Origin: Hirsutella rhossiliensis
Taxonomy: Eukaryota > Ascomycota > Sordariomycetes > Hypocreales > Ophiocordycipitaceae
Length of the DNA: 64,000 bases
Reading direction: 5' to 3'
Assembly: GCF_020360975.1 (NCBI RefSeq)
Contig: NW_025408671.1
Location: 5,146,001-5,210,000 of the forward strand
Shown here in pieces: positions 35,052 to 46,314 of this stretch (its first letter is position 1; every line of letters starts with the position of its first letter). A model generated the notes under the pieces. That model was not told where the DNA came from, did no database searches, and worked only from the letters and a program-made list of their open reading frames with translations. The translations under genes were made by a program, and so were the position numbers.

Positions 35052-36134
35052 TTATCGTGTCTGCCCCCAGAGTCGGTCGATGATTTGGAACATGGCCGTC
35101 ACATCCCTCATGACGTCGCTGTCCACCACGCCGCCAAGGCGCTGTTGGATCTTGTCCGGGTGCCAGCGGACGCGCTCCTCCTTGAGCTGGGCGGCAAAGG
35201 CCCGCTCCCCGACTGCCTGGAGGTTGAAGCCCTGGACGAAAAACGTCCGGACATCCTCCTCCGTGATGTCCTTGCGCCGCCCCCCTTTGACCGGCCACGG
35301 CAGCTTGGCCAGTTGGCCATCCCACGCCGCCCAGCCGTCGGCGTAGTCTGCCCAGAGGCCATCCCATTCCTTGCGCAGCTTGCGTGCCTCGCCGCGGCGC
35401 AGGCTCAGCTCTACGTCGTCCTGGAGCTTGCGGCTGCGGCGCGCGTGCTCGTCCTGCTCGCGGCGCCTGTCCTGCCGCTGGCGCTCCCTGCGCTTGCGCT
35501 GCTCCTCGCGGCGGGCATTTTCCTCGAGGAGCCCAGCGTGCGTCTTCTCAAACATTTTTTGTCGCACGTAGGCCGCGTACTCGTCGTCGGTCATACGCTC
35601 CAACTCGCCCTGGGGGCCGACCTTTTCGTTGGGGTAGACGTGGATGGGCTGGCCGTAGACGTGCTCCCAGTACGAGGCTGCCTCGTCGTCGGCCATGGCG
35701 TCGAAGAGGGACTCGCGAAAAGCCGTTTCCGGATCGAGCGGTGGCGGGCCGGGGATCTCGGGGGAGTCGCCTCGGGACGCAGATCTGTGCCGTCGGCCAT
35801 GGCGGTGGCCATGGCGACGATGGTGGCTGCCTGACTCGTGGGACGAGGTAGCTTCGTTCAGGTCCTCATCCCGGTCCGGGCGGCGGGTTCGGGAGCGATG
35901 TCGTCGCCTAGAAGTCTTGAGCTTGAGGCGCGACGATCTCGGACGCAGCGGGTTCTCATCGTGATCCTCGGGCTGCTTGGGTTCCGTTGGGGGTGACCTT
36001 GGGGTGACCTTGGGCCGCTCGCGCTCAGAGTCCGCGGTGTGTCTGCTGGTCGTATGACGTGACCCGGCAGGCGGCGTCGGATTGATAGATGAGAGAACAT
36101 GGTGCCTGTTTGGGGATGAGAGTAAGTAGCTCAT
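35052..36134 (-). CDS. NF-kappa-B inhibitor-like protein 1 family (J-like C-terminus)
   Basis: Single exon, 360 residues from the ATG at 36134 (MSYLLSSPNRHHVLSS). An in-frame ATG at 36233 would add 33 residues that look non-conserved. The N-terminus is basic and Ser/Arg-rich (RRRHRSRTRRPDRDED). The middle has ESLFDAMADDEAASYWEHVY, and then a long charged coiled coil (about 230-285). The C-terminus ends in a conserved block with LKEERVRWHPDKIQQRLGG (about 325-345), resembling helix III of a J domain, as in the animal NFKBIL1 family. Fungi lack NF-kappa-B. The animal protein has been linked to mRNA processing, so a nuclear RNA role is plausible. Confidence 0.8.
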   Translation of the reverse strand: MSYLLSSPNRHHVLSSINPTPPAGSRHTTSRHTADSERERPKVTPRSPPTEPKQPEDHDENPLRPRSSRLKLKTSRRRHRSRTRRPDRDEDLNEATSSHESGSHHRRHGHRHGRRHRSASRGDSPEIPGPPPLDPETAFRESLFDAMADDEAASYWEHVYGQPIHVYPNEKVGPQGELERMTDDEYAAYVRQKMFEKTHAGLLEENARREEQRKRRERQRQDRRREQDEHARRSRKLQDDVELSLRRGEARKLRKEWDGLWADYADGWAAWDGQLAKLPWPVKGGRRKDITEEDVRTFFVQGFNLQAVGERAFAAQLKEERVRWHPDKIQQRLGGVVDSDVMRDVTAMFQIIDRLWGQTR

Positions 36135-36863
36135 GTCGCGACCTTCATCCTCCGAGGATCCGGCGGTGAGGAAGGGACAACAAGGCCAAGCACAAGGGTT
36201 TGAAGAGGCCCCGGGGGGTGATTCGCAGAGCAACGGTCGTTACAGAGTGTGGCTGCCTGCCAGCAGGAGGGTGGGCGCACATGCGTTGGAGAAGAGACCC
36301 TCGATGGGCGGCAGTGACGAGGCTGAAGTTGGAGGGCGAATTTTTAGCAGGGCATCTCAGCACGAAGGCGGAGTGTACTTGTATATTCTGCAAGTACCCG
36401 CTCTCTGTGCAAGTGCCAGGCGGTACTCAACTTTGGCCTGTGCAAGGTCCTTGTTAGAAGGAGAAGAGTGTAAGTAGAGGTACTTTCCAAATGATGTACT
36501 ATCTAACCGCTTCTTATGTAGAGCTACGGAGCACCCATTAAAGGCCTGAAGCCAGTCGGAAACGAATCGATAAGGCATCAGGAGGCGCGGTACCTTGCAT
36601 CAGGTACCTCACCTTACCCTTTTTTGTCCACGTTGTGCAAAAGCTTGGATCGCTTCGGCGAACCTCCTCCATCCCGTCCGGCCTCTCAAATCTCCCTGCT
36701 GCAGGAGAACCAACCTCCCCTCTCCATCGGGAGCCGTGTAACAGACAGACAGCAACTACTCCGCCCGAGCGCTACTGGAGCGGCCATGTCGTGCGAATAG
36801 TCGAGCCGGCAACGCAATTGCTCTCCCGCGCCAGTCGTTGCTGGCCTCGGCCTCGCAGCCATC
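36135..36863. other. Divergent intergenic region
   Basis: About 730 bases between the NFKBIL1-like and ZIP genes; no supported gene. Contains ggtacc-type palindromes at 36,588-36,612 (cggtaccttgcatcaggtac), similar to those elsewhere in the window. Confidence 0.5.
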
Positions 36864-38284
36864 ATGGCTGGCATCTTTCTGCTCCTGTCGTTATGCGTCA
36901 GTCTTGATCCCCAGACCGATTCTGACATTGCGCACGGAGCTTGCTTGGCTGACAGTTGTCTACAGGTGGTCATGGCATTGGCGTACGAACAATCGCATCG
37001 AGACCGCCGATGCAGCGCGCTGACTATTTTCCTCACAGCTCGTTCCTTGCCGGAGCCTTGCCGCTGTCCATGACGCTGTCGCATTCGCAGCTACGTCTCA
37101 TCTCGAGCATCGGCGTCGGAGTCCTCGTAGGGACTTCCCTCATCGTCATCATACCAGAGGGCATCCAAGCGGCCGTTACGCCGGCTTCGTCGTCCCACGC
37201 CCATCGCGCACGGAGTCTTGCGCAAAGGGCGCCGTGGAAACTAGCGATCGAGGAGCGATATGAGCCCACCTTGGCTCCCGCAGCGAGCATCGATCTACGA
37301 CGAGACATGGTGGGCGATGAGCTCGAGCATGAGCACGCCCTCTCGAATATTATCATTTCTCGAGCTGCGTCCGAGTCTACGGAATTGACGCAGGACACGC
37401 GCGACTCCGACTCATCCGCAAATGCGCCGGGGGGCTCCCGAGCGAGACGGGGACAAGCACGGCGAGCAAGGCCACGCAGAGATTCCGGCGTTTGAAGTTG
37501 GCTTCTCCATGGTTCTGGGATTCGTCCTCATGTTCCTCATTGACAGGCTGCCCAGGCACGCGACGGAGACTTTCCAATCCGGGCCCCAGACGACGCACAT
37601 GAGCCTCGACAGTCTAGGGGTGGACGGGGCCCTGGCTGACGACGAGGCCGACGGGTTCCTCGGCTCCCTGACGCCGACGCCCCGGCGGGCTCGCAGCCTG
37701 GCGACTACCATTGGCTTGGTGATTCACGCGGCGGCTGACGGCATTGCCATGGGCGCATCGTCGGCAACGTCCAACATGAAGCTCGGGCTCATCATCTTTA
37801 TTGCCATCATGATCCACAAGGCCCCGGCCGCCTTTGGCCTGACATCGGTGCTTCTCCGACAGGGACTGTCGAAGCGGGCGGCCAGAGGCCATCTGATTGT
37901 CTTCAGCATGGCCGCTCCGGTGGGCGCGCTGGCGACGTGGCTCTTGATCAAGCTGCTCGGTGGCGATGACCTCGGGGATGCCCAGGGGCAGTGGTGGACG
38001 GGCATGTTGCTGCTTTTCTCGGGCGGCACCTTTTTGTGAGTCCAAGGGTTGGTCTCTGCTGTACTGGCATGTGTATGCTAACGATGCACAAGATATGTCG
38101 CCATGCATGCCATGGAAGAGGACGGGACATCGCACAGCCACGACCACGGCTCAGGAGCCAACGGGTACGTCGAGGGGGCCTCGGCCAACCAGCGGAAACC
38201 AAGGGTCCCCAGATGCGCGACACGCTTGCCACGGTGGCGGGCATGTTTCTGCCTCTGCTCACACAGTTTGGTCATCATCATTGA
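36864..38284 (+). CDS. ZIP-family metal transporter (ZIP9-like) with two frame breaks
   Basis: Exons 36864..36896, a 17-base microexon 36966..36982, 37039..38035 and 38093..38284. The first three join to MAGIFLLLSLCVVMALASFL, then AGALPLSMTLSHSQLRLISS, a normal ZIP start with TM1-2 (SIGVGVLVGTSLIVIIPEG). A His/acid-rich loop follows. The signature helices LVIHAAADGIAMG and IAIMIHKAPAAFG (TM4-5, metal-binding His/Asp) are intact. ZIP proteins bring zinc or iron into the cytosol. Two frame changes are needed: one at a run of six G (37429-37434), and one at 38,165-38,216, before MRDTLATVAGMFLPLLTQ. The latter could be a 44-base intron with a poor GTCGAG donor. Either sequencing error or recent damage would explain the first. 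Confidence 0.8.
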
Positions 38285-41200
38285 TGGTCCTTTACGCGAT
38301 GAGGGGGAGGGGGATGGATTTTTGACATGCTGGCATGGTATCTAGCATGGGGGATGCATGGCGAGGCCGTTGCTCGAATCTCGACGGCGGCACCTACGAT
38401 AACGGTGGCCCTGCGTAGGGTGTTTCGGCTGGAGGACGACTCTTGAGCAAAATACCACTGGTTCACCGCGGGTACCTGGATGATCCAGTACATTGGTCAT
38501 GGGCCCTTGCTGCCTGGCCATGCGCCGTCGTTGCTCGCTGGTGGACAAAGGCCGGTGCAGAGGTCGGGTGTTTCAAGTCGGGGCCCATGCGCCCTCGTCT
38601 CGGGCTCACCGGACTGAGCGTTTGTGGCGCCCATTACTCGTGCCCCGACGGTCTGCCGCTTCGACTGCATTCAGGCGGCGCCTGACTTGGTCGACGGATG
38701 ATGGAAGGGTGAGTGGTAGGTACGTATTCCGGGCTTGTGCAAAGAGGCGCGGATACAAAGCGCGAAACGGCCATTTATCGTCCTGTGCTTGGTCAGTCAG
38801 TGCCCGCCCGCACCCGCCGGTACGCCCGAAATAGAAACGGCAACGGCGGTACGTAACTATGCTCACTGTCTCGTACAGAGCACGAGAGCCAAAGTATCGC
38901 CCATGCGTCGCACAGTCCGTCGTCAGCTGCACGTCGTGCTACATGTAAAGCCCAGAGGGTGCTGCGGTCCGAAGAAAGAGGTGGGGGGAAAGAAGCGTGG
39001 TGTCTCCAGACAAGCCGAGCCAGCTGGCAAAGGGAGTTGAGACGTAAGACATGTGGGAGCCGGCGGCGGCGGATGACGGGGCTCGTGAGACGAGGGGCGT
39101 GATGGACGAGAACTGAACCCATTGTCAGCCCAGCTGCTGTCAGGCGCATCCGGGTGCAGCGCCACCTGCGGCCGAGGGTGCTTTGCTGGAGCCTTGTTAT
39201 ACGGGGACGGTGCAGGCGGACTGACGGACAGCAGAGAGACTGACACGTCTCGAGAATCGTCGGCCATCTCCCATGACCTGGTCTACGCCGGCATGCTTGC
39301 TCCCGCCGTCCAACCGCCGCCTGCTGCAAATACAGTCCAGAATATAATTACACACATACCTGCTTGGCAGCATGGCGGCGATCCGTGCTCAGCCAATCCT
39401 CCGATGCCGAGCACTTGGCAGCTCGTACGAGGTCAGTCTCGACGTACATTCAGGGTACTGATCTGCCCACGGGCCAGGTAAGTACCTACCTACCTTACTG
39501 TACTCTGTGCAAGTGATAATACTGTAGTACCGATTTGCTGTCGAGCATGACGCGAGAAGAGGGCGCCGACCTTGATCGCATCTCGCTCGACAGCAGCCGC
39601 CCGGCTCCTCCCCCGGCCCCTCCCCCGGCCCCTATCTTTGGCCAAATGGTGCCTGGCCCAAGTCTCCTTGCCGGATGTGGAATCGAAAGAAGCAAAGAGT
39701 TGGGTACTGTAATTTGCCGGCTTCTGCAGCCCAAGATGCAACGTCTGGACGGATGATGCATGAGGGTGCGTCTACAGCACCAGGTGCTCTCACCGGCCGG
39801 GCGCCGCGGATGCTGGGTACTTGTGGTGCCGCTGCAGCTTGGCGACATGTCTGTGTATTCTGCGTTGTTGACGGATATTTTATCACATCCACTTCCAGGT
39901 CAATAGACATGGTTCAGGCATCGAGTGGAAGGCAGCTATCGCACTGTACGCGCACTCGTGCGGTGGAGATTCTGCCCGGCAGCCACACTGTGCGCGTACC
40001 CAGTCTACTAATCACACCCACGACGGACGACACTCTCAATTCCGAACTGACGTTCTGGGACACCAATCGACGCCAATTTGACTGCTAATTGCTAGGAAAT
40101 CTTGGAGGTTGGAAAGACCCATCTCTGCTGCACGGTAGCACGCGCCTGCTGCCAAAGAGTCCCCGCCATATCCGTGTGCCCAGCGTGTCGGCCGGTTCTG
40201 CGGTAAATACAGTGCCTTGACCGCAACCTTGACACTGTCCCGCCGGCGGAGAGGTTGCATGCAGATGCACGGCGGGAACGGCAGCCGCCGCCGCCAGCTG
40301 TTCAGAGCCGCCCAGCCGCTGCGCTGCCCGCTGGCACGGGCCATTTTTCCTTCTTCTTTGCCGCCATGGTGCTAACGCCGCCGCGCTGTTTGCTCTTCTG
40401 CGAGCCAAAACCCCAATAAATAAACGGAATTGCTTGCTTTTGTGCCGATGCCGGCCGAGAGTCATGTCTACCGCCATCTTCAGTGCGCTTAGCAGTGCTT
40501 TTTGGCCTGCCGTAAATCCATGACTTGAAGACAGCCAGCCGGTGCGGCACGTACTGTACCGGCACATGTACAGTGCACGCCCCCTTCTGAACAGGCGGCA
40601 GGTACATACTCCGCACTGCGAGCACGGGACGCCAAGAGGCCCCGCACGCTGCTGTCTCTCCCCGTGAGATTTGATGCACTGCTAAAACCCGCTGTCCGCT
40701 GTGCTGCACAACCCACTGCACTCCCCCGGGCCGTCACTCGTCAGTGCTCTTCAGAGCCTAAATAGCCCATTCCTCCCGTGGACCCATCCACCCACACCGG
40801 TACCGCGCCCAGCCCCCAGCCCCCAGCCCCAGAGCCCCTGCTGCTCCTCCACTCCTCCTCGCCTTCTCTCACCTTTGCTCGCTCAACTCACGCTCACTCG
40901 CTTCCCATCATCTCAACCGACGATCGATTGATCGCATCTTGGCTGCGCGCGCCTCCTCCTCCTCGGCTCCTCCTCCCCGCCTTCTCATTCATCCCCTCCC
41001 CCATCCACATCCTCACCTGCTCCTCGCGCCGTCTTGCTCGCCAGCCTAGCGAACGGGGCTTTCTCTACAAAGTACGGGGCCTTTGCCGCGCAAAGTCAAA
41101 CCTTGCCCCCATCCCTTCACTCTCTCTTCGTACATCGCCGTCAATCGCTGGCCCACCCGTCGTCCACTTCGCGCCCGGGCTCACCGTTTGCCAGGGGAAC

Positions 41201-41697
41201 AGAACAAGAAAAGGGTGCTTCAAGCTTGTGCCGTTTTCATCCTCTGCCCCCCCTCCCTGGCCCCCCACGCGGCGTCTGCTCTCACTTTAGGGCCGTCTCC
41301 TGATCTTGCCCGCCCCATGCCACTTGCGGCTACAGGTATGCCTTTCCGTTAGCGCCTCGTCCCCCCCCCCCTCCCTCTCCATCCATGACCGTCTACGTCT
41401 TGCTCGCTTGCCTTCCGGCCCGAAGACACCACATGCAAGCCTCCCTCAATACCAACCAGCGTCCAAATACTCTGCCTCCCTGCATCGCTCCTCAAGTCGT
41501 GGGCGCGTTCTGCCGCGCCCCTGTACAAGAGCTGACGTGACCCGCTCTGGGCTCGCTTTAGGCGCTGCTGACGTCGGCGCCCGGTTCGCTCTCCAAGTCA
41601 TCGACGACGGCTCCCCAAGCATCGTGCACTCGCCGCCGCCATTCCCGACTGCCTCGCCCGTCGCTGCGACACATCATCGACGTCGAGAGGCCAGGTC
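38285..41697. other. 3.4 kb without a recognisable gene
   Basis: No open frame on either strand has family resemblance or a good splice structure. 38,300-40,700 has scattered GTAC palindromes (39,478-39,508; 40,550-40,580) and short ggctcctcccccggcccctcc duplications (39,605-39,630). About 40,740-41,690 is strongly C/T-rich and looks like a long, perhaps spliced, 5' leader of the F-box gene. Confidence 0.5.
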
Positions 41698-43954
41698 ATG
41701 GCCGGCTACGAGCGACCCATGAGCTTCTCCCAGAGGAGAGGTAGCCTCCTCAGCGACGAGCTCGCCCTCAACACCAACAACTCGGCCATGAGCCAGCGCT
41801 TGGAGAAGCTGCCCCAGCAGCGCCAACTGCGGGGGCCCCCAACCCCAAGCATGCCCACGCCTGCCGCCGACTACGACCAGCAGCTGACGGGTTCTCCGCC
41901 GCCGCCCCCCACGCCCGCCGCTTCCCCCGGTCCTGCACATTGCCAGCCCGACTGGAGCGACGCCGCCGACGACGAAGACTTCTTCCTTTCCAAGGTCCGC
42001 CAGCACTTTAAGGGCTGCTCGGGGCCGCAGCGGACACGGATATTAGCAGACCTCCTCAACCTCTGCACCAGCCCGCAGCTGAGTTTCGTCCATCAATTTG
42101 TCAGCCCGCTCTTGAAGAAGGATCCCTTTACTAGCTTGCCCGACGAGCTATGCCTGAGGGTGAGAAGCCCCCTACCTCTCCGCATACCTTTGGCGTCACC
42201 GTCTAATCCAGTGCCTAGATTTTGTCCTTTGTCGACGACCCCAAAGTCCTGGCTCGCGCGTCACAGGTCTCCAAGCGGTGGCGGGATCTCCTTGGCGACG
42301 ACATGACATGGAAGAACCTCTGCGTCAAGCACGACTACGGCCGTCGGCTATCAGAAGTCAACTCACTATCGCCTATCCTGATGAAATCTAACGCCTTGAC
42401 TCCCTGCAACATGGACACGGAGATGACGGTCAGCAACAGCTTTCCCGGCTCCCACCCCCCATTTTCCAGCCACCCGTCAGGGTCCCGTAGCTTTGACGGC
42501 ACGACCGAGAGGCCGAAGCTGCGAACCTACAAGTCTCACTTCAAGCAACGCTATCTGGTGGAGGCGGCATGGCGCTCGCGCGGAACTAGCGTGCACAGAA
42601 ACATCACGCAAGAGGGCGGCGTCGTCACCAGCCTGCATCTAACTCCCAAGTACATCATCGTGGCCCTGGATAACGCCAAGATCCACGTCTTCGACACCGA
42701 GGGCGACTCCCAGCGCATCCTCCAAGGCCACGTGATGGGGGTCTGGGCCATGGTCCCGTGGGAAGACACCATGGTCAGCGGCGGCTGTGACCGCGACGTG
42801 CGTGTGTGGGATCTCAAGACGGGGTAGGTTGATGACCTTGGCCATGGCAAGGTTCACCGGGAAGCTTATGCGTGCATAGAGCCTGTTTGCATACCCTCCG
42901 CGGGCACACCTCGACGGTCCGATGCCTCAAAATGGCAGATGCAAACACCGCCATCTCCGGATCGCGAGACACCACCCTCCGAATCTGGGACATCCGAACG
43001 GGACTCTGCAGAAACGTGCTCGTCGGGCACCAGTCAAGTGTTCGATGCCTGGAGATCAAGGGGGACATTGTCGTTTCCGGGAGCTACGACACCTTTGCTC
43101 GGGTATGGAGCATCTCGGAGGGTCGCTGTCTGCAGACATTGCAAGGCCATTTCAGCCAGATCTACGCCATCGCCTTCGACGGCAAAAGAGTGGTAACGGG
43201 CAGCTTGGATACGAATGTGCGGGTGTGGGATCCTACGACTGGGTAAGCCGTCTCGTGACGTCCTTTCTGCCTCTCCGGGTCTTATCTGATACCAAGTTTA
43301 CTGACAATCATCGCAGGGAGTGCCTGGCCATTCTCCAGGGCCACACGTCCCTCGTCGGTCAGTTGCAGATGCGGGGAGACACTCTGGTGACTGGAGGATC
43401 CGACGGGTCTGTCCGAGTCTGGTCGCTGGAGAGGATGTGCCCGATTCACCGGCTTGCCGCTCATGACAACAGTGTCACCAGCCTGCAGTTTGACGATACT
43501 CGTGTCGTCAGCGGCGGTAGCGACGGTCGGGTCAAGATTTGGGATTTGAAGACTGGGCACCTCGTGCGCGAGCTGATTGCCCAGGGCGAGGCGGTGTGGC
43601 GAGTGGCGTTTGAAGAGGAAAAGTGCGTCGCGCTGGCTCTGAGACACGGTCGGACCGTGATGGAGGTGAGTAGTGCCAGGCTGCAGCGCCGCAGACTCTA
43701 TGACTAACGCGTTGCAGGTCTGGTCTTTTTCTCCGCCAGAAGAAAAGCAGTATGAGCGCCCACTCTCGCTTCAGCAGCGCGTCCTCGAAGATGATCCCGA
43801 ACGACCGTCGAGCGCCAGGCTGGAATATCGGGCAGGCAAGGCACCATTCGCCTGCCCCAGCCAAGACACGGCAGCGCAAGACGTCGACATGCAGGATGCC
43901 GGCCCCTCGACGGCTCCGTTGCAGGGCGGCAACAAGACATTCTTCCTTCCATGA
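41698..43954 (+). CDS. F-box/WD40 protein, Cdc4/FBXW7-like SCF substrate receptor
   Basis: Exons 41698..42159, 42219..42823, 42880..43242, 43317..43665 and 43718..43954 total 2016 bases and 671 residues. The F-box spans the first intron (DPFTSLPDELCLRILSFVDD then SQVSKRWRDLLGDD, about 145-190) and should bind Skp1. Seven WD40 blades follow (about 290-600), with repeated SG(S/G)xDxxxRxWD units such as AISGSRDTTLRIWDIRTG and VVSGGSDGRVKIWDLKTG. Exons end at blade boundaries after TG. Blade order and the motif CLHTLRGHTSTVRCLKM resemble Cdc4/FBXW7, which targets phosphorylated regulators for ubiquitination. Assignment to Cdc4 rather than another fungal F-box WD40 is likely but not certain. The N-terminus is disordered. 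No frame break. Confidence 0.88.
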
Positions 43955-44630
43955 TGACTAGACGGCATTTCGCTGCCGGCTTCCCAGACTGCTGGGCCGG
44001 CTATACATTGCCGGAAGCGGAACACAGCCTCTCATATGACTCCACAACGGGCCGAGCCTACGCTGTCGGCGCGGACGACTCGTTTACTTTGGTATTATGT
44101 ATTTTCGCGCGCTTCAGGCTATAGAACGCGAAGGGGATCTGCGGACAGCATGTTAACGGCGTTGCGACTTTATTGGGGCGAGCATAGCAGGACGGGAATA
44201 TTGCATCACCTACCATCGACAAAGACATGGGAGAGGGCGGGACGTGGAGGCATGAGGGTTTCAAGGGGAGCTCGAAGCTCGAGGCGAGCCAGGCGTTGCG
44301 CCGAGGGGCTGACAAGGAAGGCCAGATTATCGGTAGGAATAATACCTACCAAAGATATGGGAGGGATAGTTTATTCAATCAAGATGACGCTTGGGACCCG
44401 ACTTAAGTTGTCTTACCAAGACAGTTGGTTGCCTGCCCAGTGGAGAGCTACCCCATGTCGCGTCACGTGAACATGCGCTAGTCCTGCTCTGACGCTAGCG
44501 CCATCCAACACGGAGCTCAACGCTCAACACCGCGAAATCTCGGAGCCCGTGTCCATCGAGAAGAGCAACCGTAATTCCTCGCCGTCAGCCTTCCCGACTC
44601 AATCGACCCGAGGCGCCCTCAGCCCCCGCC
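43955..44630. promoter_or_regulatory. Spacer and probable promoter of the E1 alpha gene
   Basis: About 675 bases without a gene. A CACGTG-type site (gtcacgtgaac) lies at 44,460-44,470 and a short purine-rich block at 44,225-44,300. The last 100 bases are the probable leader. Confidence 0.45.
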
Positions 44631-46084
44631 ATGTTCTCCCGAGCTCTCAGAGTCCCTCGAGCGGTGCCGCTATGTGCCCGCCCGGGTGCCGCTCACCGCC
44701 CGGTCTGTCACCACGGACGCCGCCTCTTCGTCCCTGAGCCACTCCGTCCCCAAGGTGAGCTGTCGTCGGCCTGTGGTTTGGCTCGTTGCCATGACTGCGT
44801 AAAGAATGCTTGGCGATTTCGGCCTTCCCTTCTAATGCCTTCTTGCGCAGGCCGAGGATGAGCCTTTCCAGGTCAACCTAAGCGACGAGAGCTTCGAAAC
44901 ATACGAGCTGGATCCGCCACCCTACAGTATCGCCACCACCAAGCAAGACCTCAGGAAGATGTACTACGACATGGTCTGCATCAGGTACGCAGCCAGTGGC
45001 TTCCAGCTTACAGAGACTGTAGCTGGACGAGCGTCGGCTGATAATCGCGCAGGCAGATGGAAATGGCGGCCGACCGCTTGTACAAGGAGAAGAAGATCCG
45101 TGGCTTCTGCCACTATCGACCGGCCAGGAGGCCGTGGCCGTAGGCATTGAGCATGCCATCACCAAACAGGACGACCTCATCACTGCCTACCGATGCCACG
45201 GTTTCGCCCTGATGCGAGGCGGCACCGTCCGGTCCATCATCGGAGAGCTGCTAGGCCGACGCGAGGGCATTGCTTACGGCAAGGGCGGCTCCATGCACAT
45301 GTTTTCCAAGGGCTTCTACGGCGGAAATGGCATTGTCGGTGCTCAGGTCCCCGTCGGCGCTGGCCTGGCGTTTGCGCACAAGTACAACGACAGCAAGACG
45401 GCAACCATTATCCTGTACGGTGACGGCGCCAGCAACCAGGGCCAGGTCTTTGAGGCCTTCAACATGGCCAAGCTATGGAACCTGCCTGCGCTGTTCGGCT
45501 GCGAGAGTGAGTTTGCCCCCACTACCTTGGATCGACGGCCGAAGGAACCATGTGGACACTGACTGGCAAACATTGCAGACAACAAGTACGGCATGGGCAC
45601 CTCGGCTGCCCGCTCCTCGGCCCTGACCGACTACTACAAGCGCGGGCAGTACATTCCGGTCTCAAGGTTAACGGCATGGACGTTTTGGCTGTCAAGGCGG
45701 CTGTCAAGTACGGCAAGGAGGACTGCGTCGGGCAAGGCCCTCTGGTCCTGGGTACGTCACCTACCGCTACGGCGGTCACTCCATGTCCGACCCGGCACCA
45801 CGTACCGCACGCGCGAGGAGATTCAGCGCATGCGCTCCACCAACGACCCCATTGCCGGGTTGAAGCAGAAGATCCTGGACTGGGAGGTGACGAGCGAGGA
45901 CGAGCTCAAGAAGATTGACAAGGAGGCGCGCAACCACGTCAACGAGGAGGTTGCGGCCGCCGAGGCCATGGCCGTGCCGGAGCCGAAGCCGTCGATTCTG
46001 TTCGAGGACATCTACGTCCGCGGCACCGAGCCGCAATTCATCCGTGGGCGCACCCCGGACGAGAACTTCTACTTTTCTCAGTAG
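44631..46084 (+). CDS. PDA1: Pyruvate dehydrogenase E1 alpha subunit, with five single-base frame breaks
   Basis: Mitochondrial matrix enzyme that decarboxylates pyruvate with thiamine diphosphate. Exons 44631..44754, 44851..44984, 45053..45506 and 45579..46084 with canonical introns. Conserved blocks include [45 protein letters not shown], the TPP motif [20 protein letters not shown] ending at NNKYGMGT, and the [11 protein letters not shown] regulatory loop. As given, the frame breaks in exon 1 (one base too many, 44,665-44,700, between [14 protein letters not shown] and [11 protein letters not shown]), exon 3 (one base missing, 45,111-45,116) and exon 4 (one missing at each of 45,655-45,660, 45,748-45,754 and 45,789-45,797). 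The three in exon 4 cancel, so that exon is open but about 45 residues are read in the wrong frame. No nonsense substitution is seen. Either a poorly polished sequence or a very young pseudogene. Confidence 0.88.
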
Positions 46085-46244
46085 GCGCGCACCTGTAATG
46101 ACTTATTCAAGCTTCTGCCTTTGTACTATAAACCTGATAGAGGGCGGCCAATCAATCCCAGATATTTCCTTTGCTCTGCTTCTCCCGCTTTGCGATGCGC
46201 GCAATCCGAGCGATGTCCGAGTGCCGGACCGGGTCACGTGATAA

Positions 46245-46286
46245 ACGCGCCGTGACCTGATCCCTGTCACGAAGCCAATTAACGCG
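46245..46286. promoter_or_regulatory. MCB-like ACGCG pair and CCAAT box upstream of DNA ligase I
   Basis: ACGCG occurs at 46,245-46,249 and 46,282-46,286, with CCAAT at 46,275-46,279 and a CACGTG site just upstream (46,235-46,240). ACGCG is the core of the MluI cell-cycle box bound by MBF, which drives S-phase genes including yeast CDC9. Two cores within 70 bases of a DNA ligase start fit S-phase control; this is inference. Confidence 0.5.
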
Positions 46287-46314
46287 AACCTTCTGCCTAG
46301 AGCCAAGGCGCGTC

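Noticed and set aside
38285..41697. A missed gene in the 3.4 kb gap
   Set aside because: Checked both strands; open frames are short, proline/serine-rich and lack splice-consistent extensions or family motifs.
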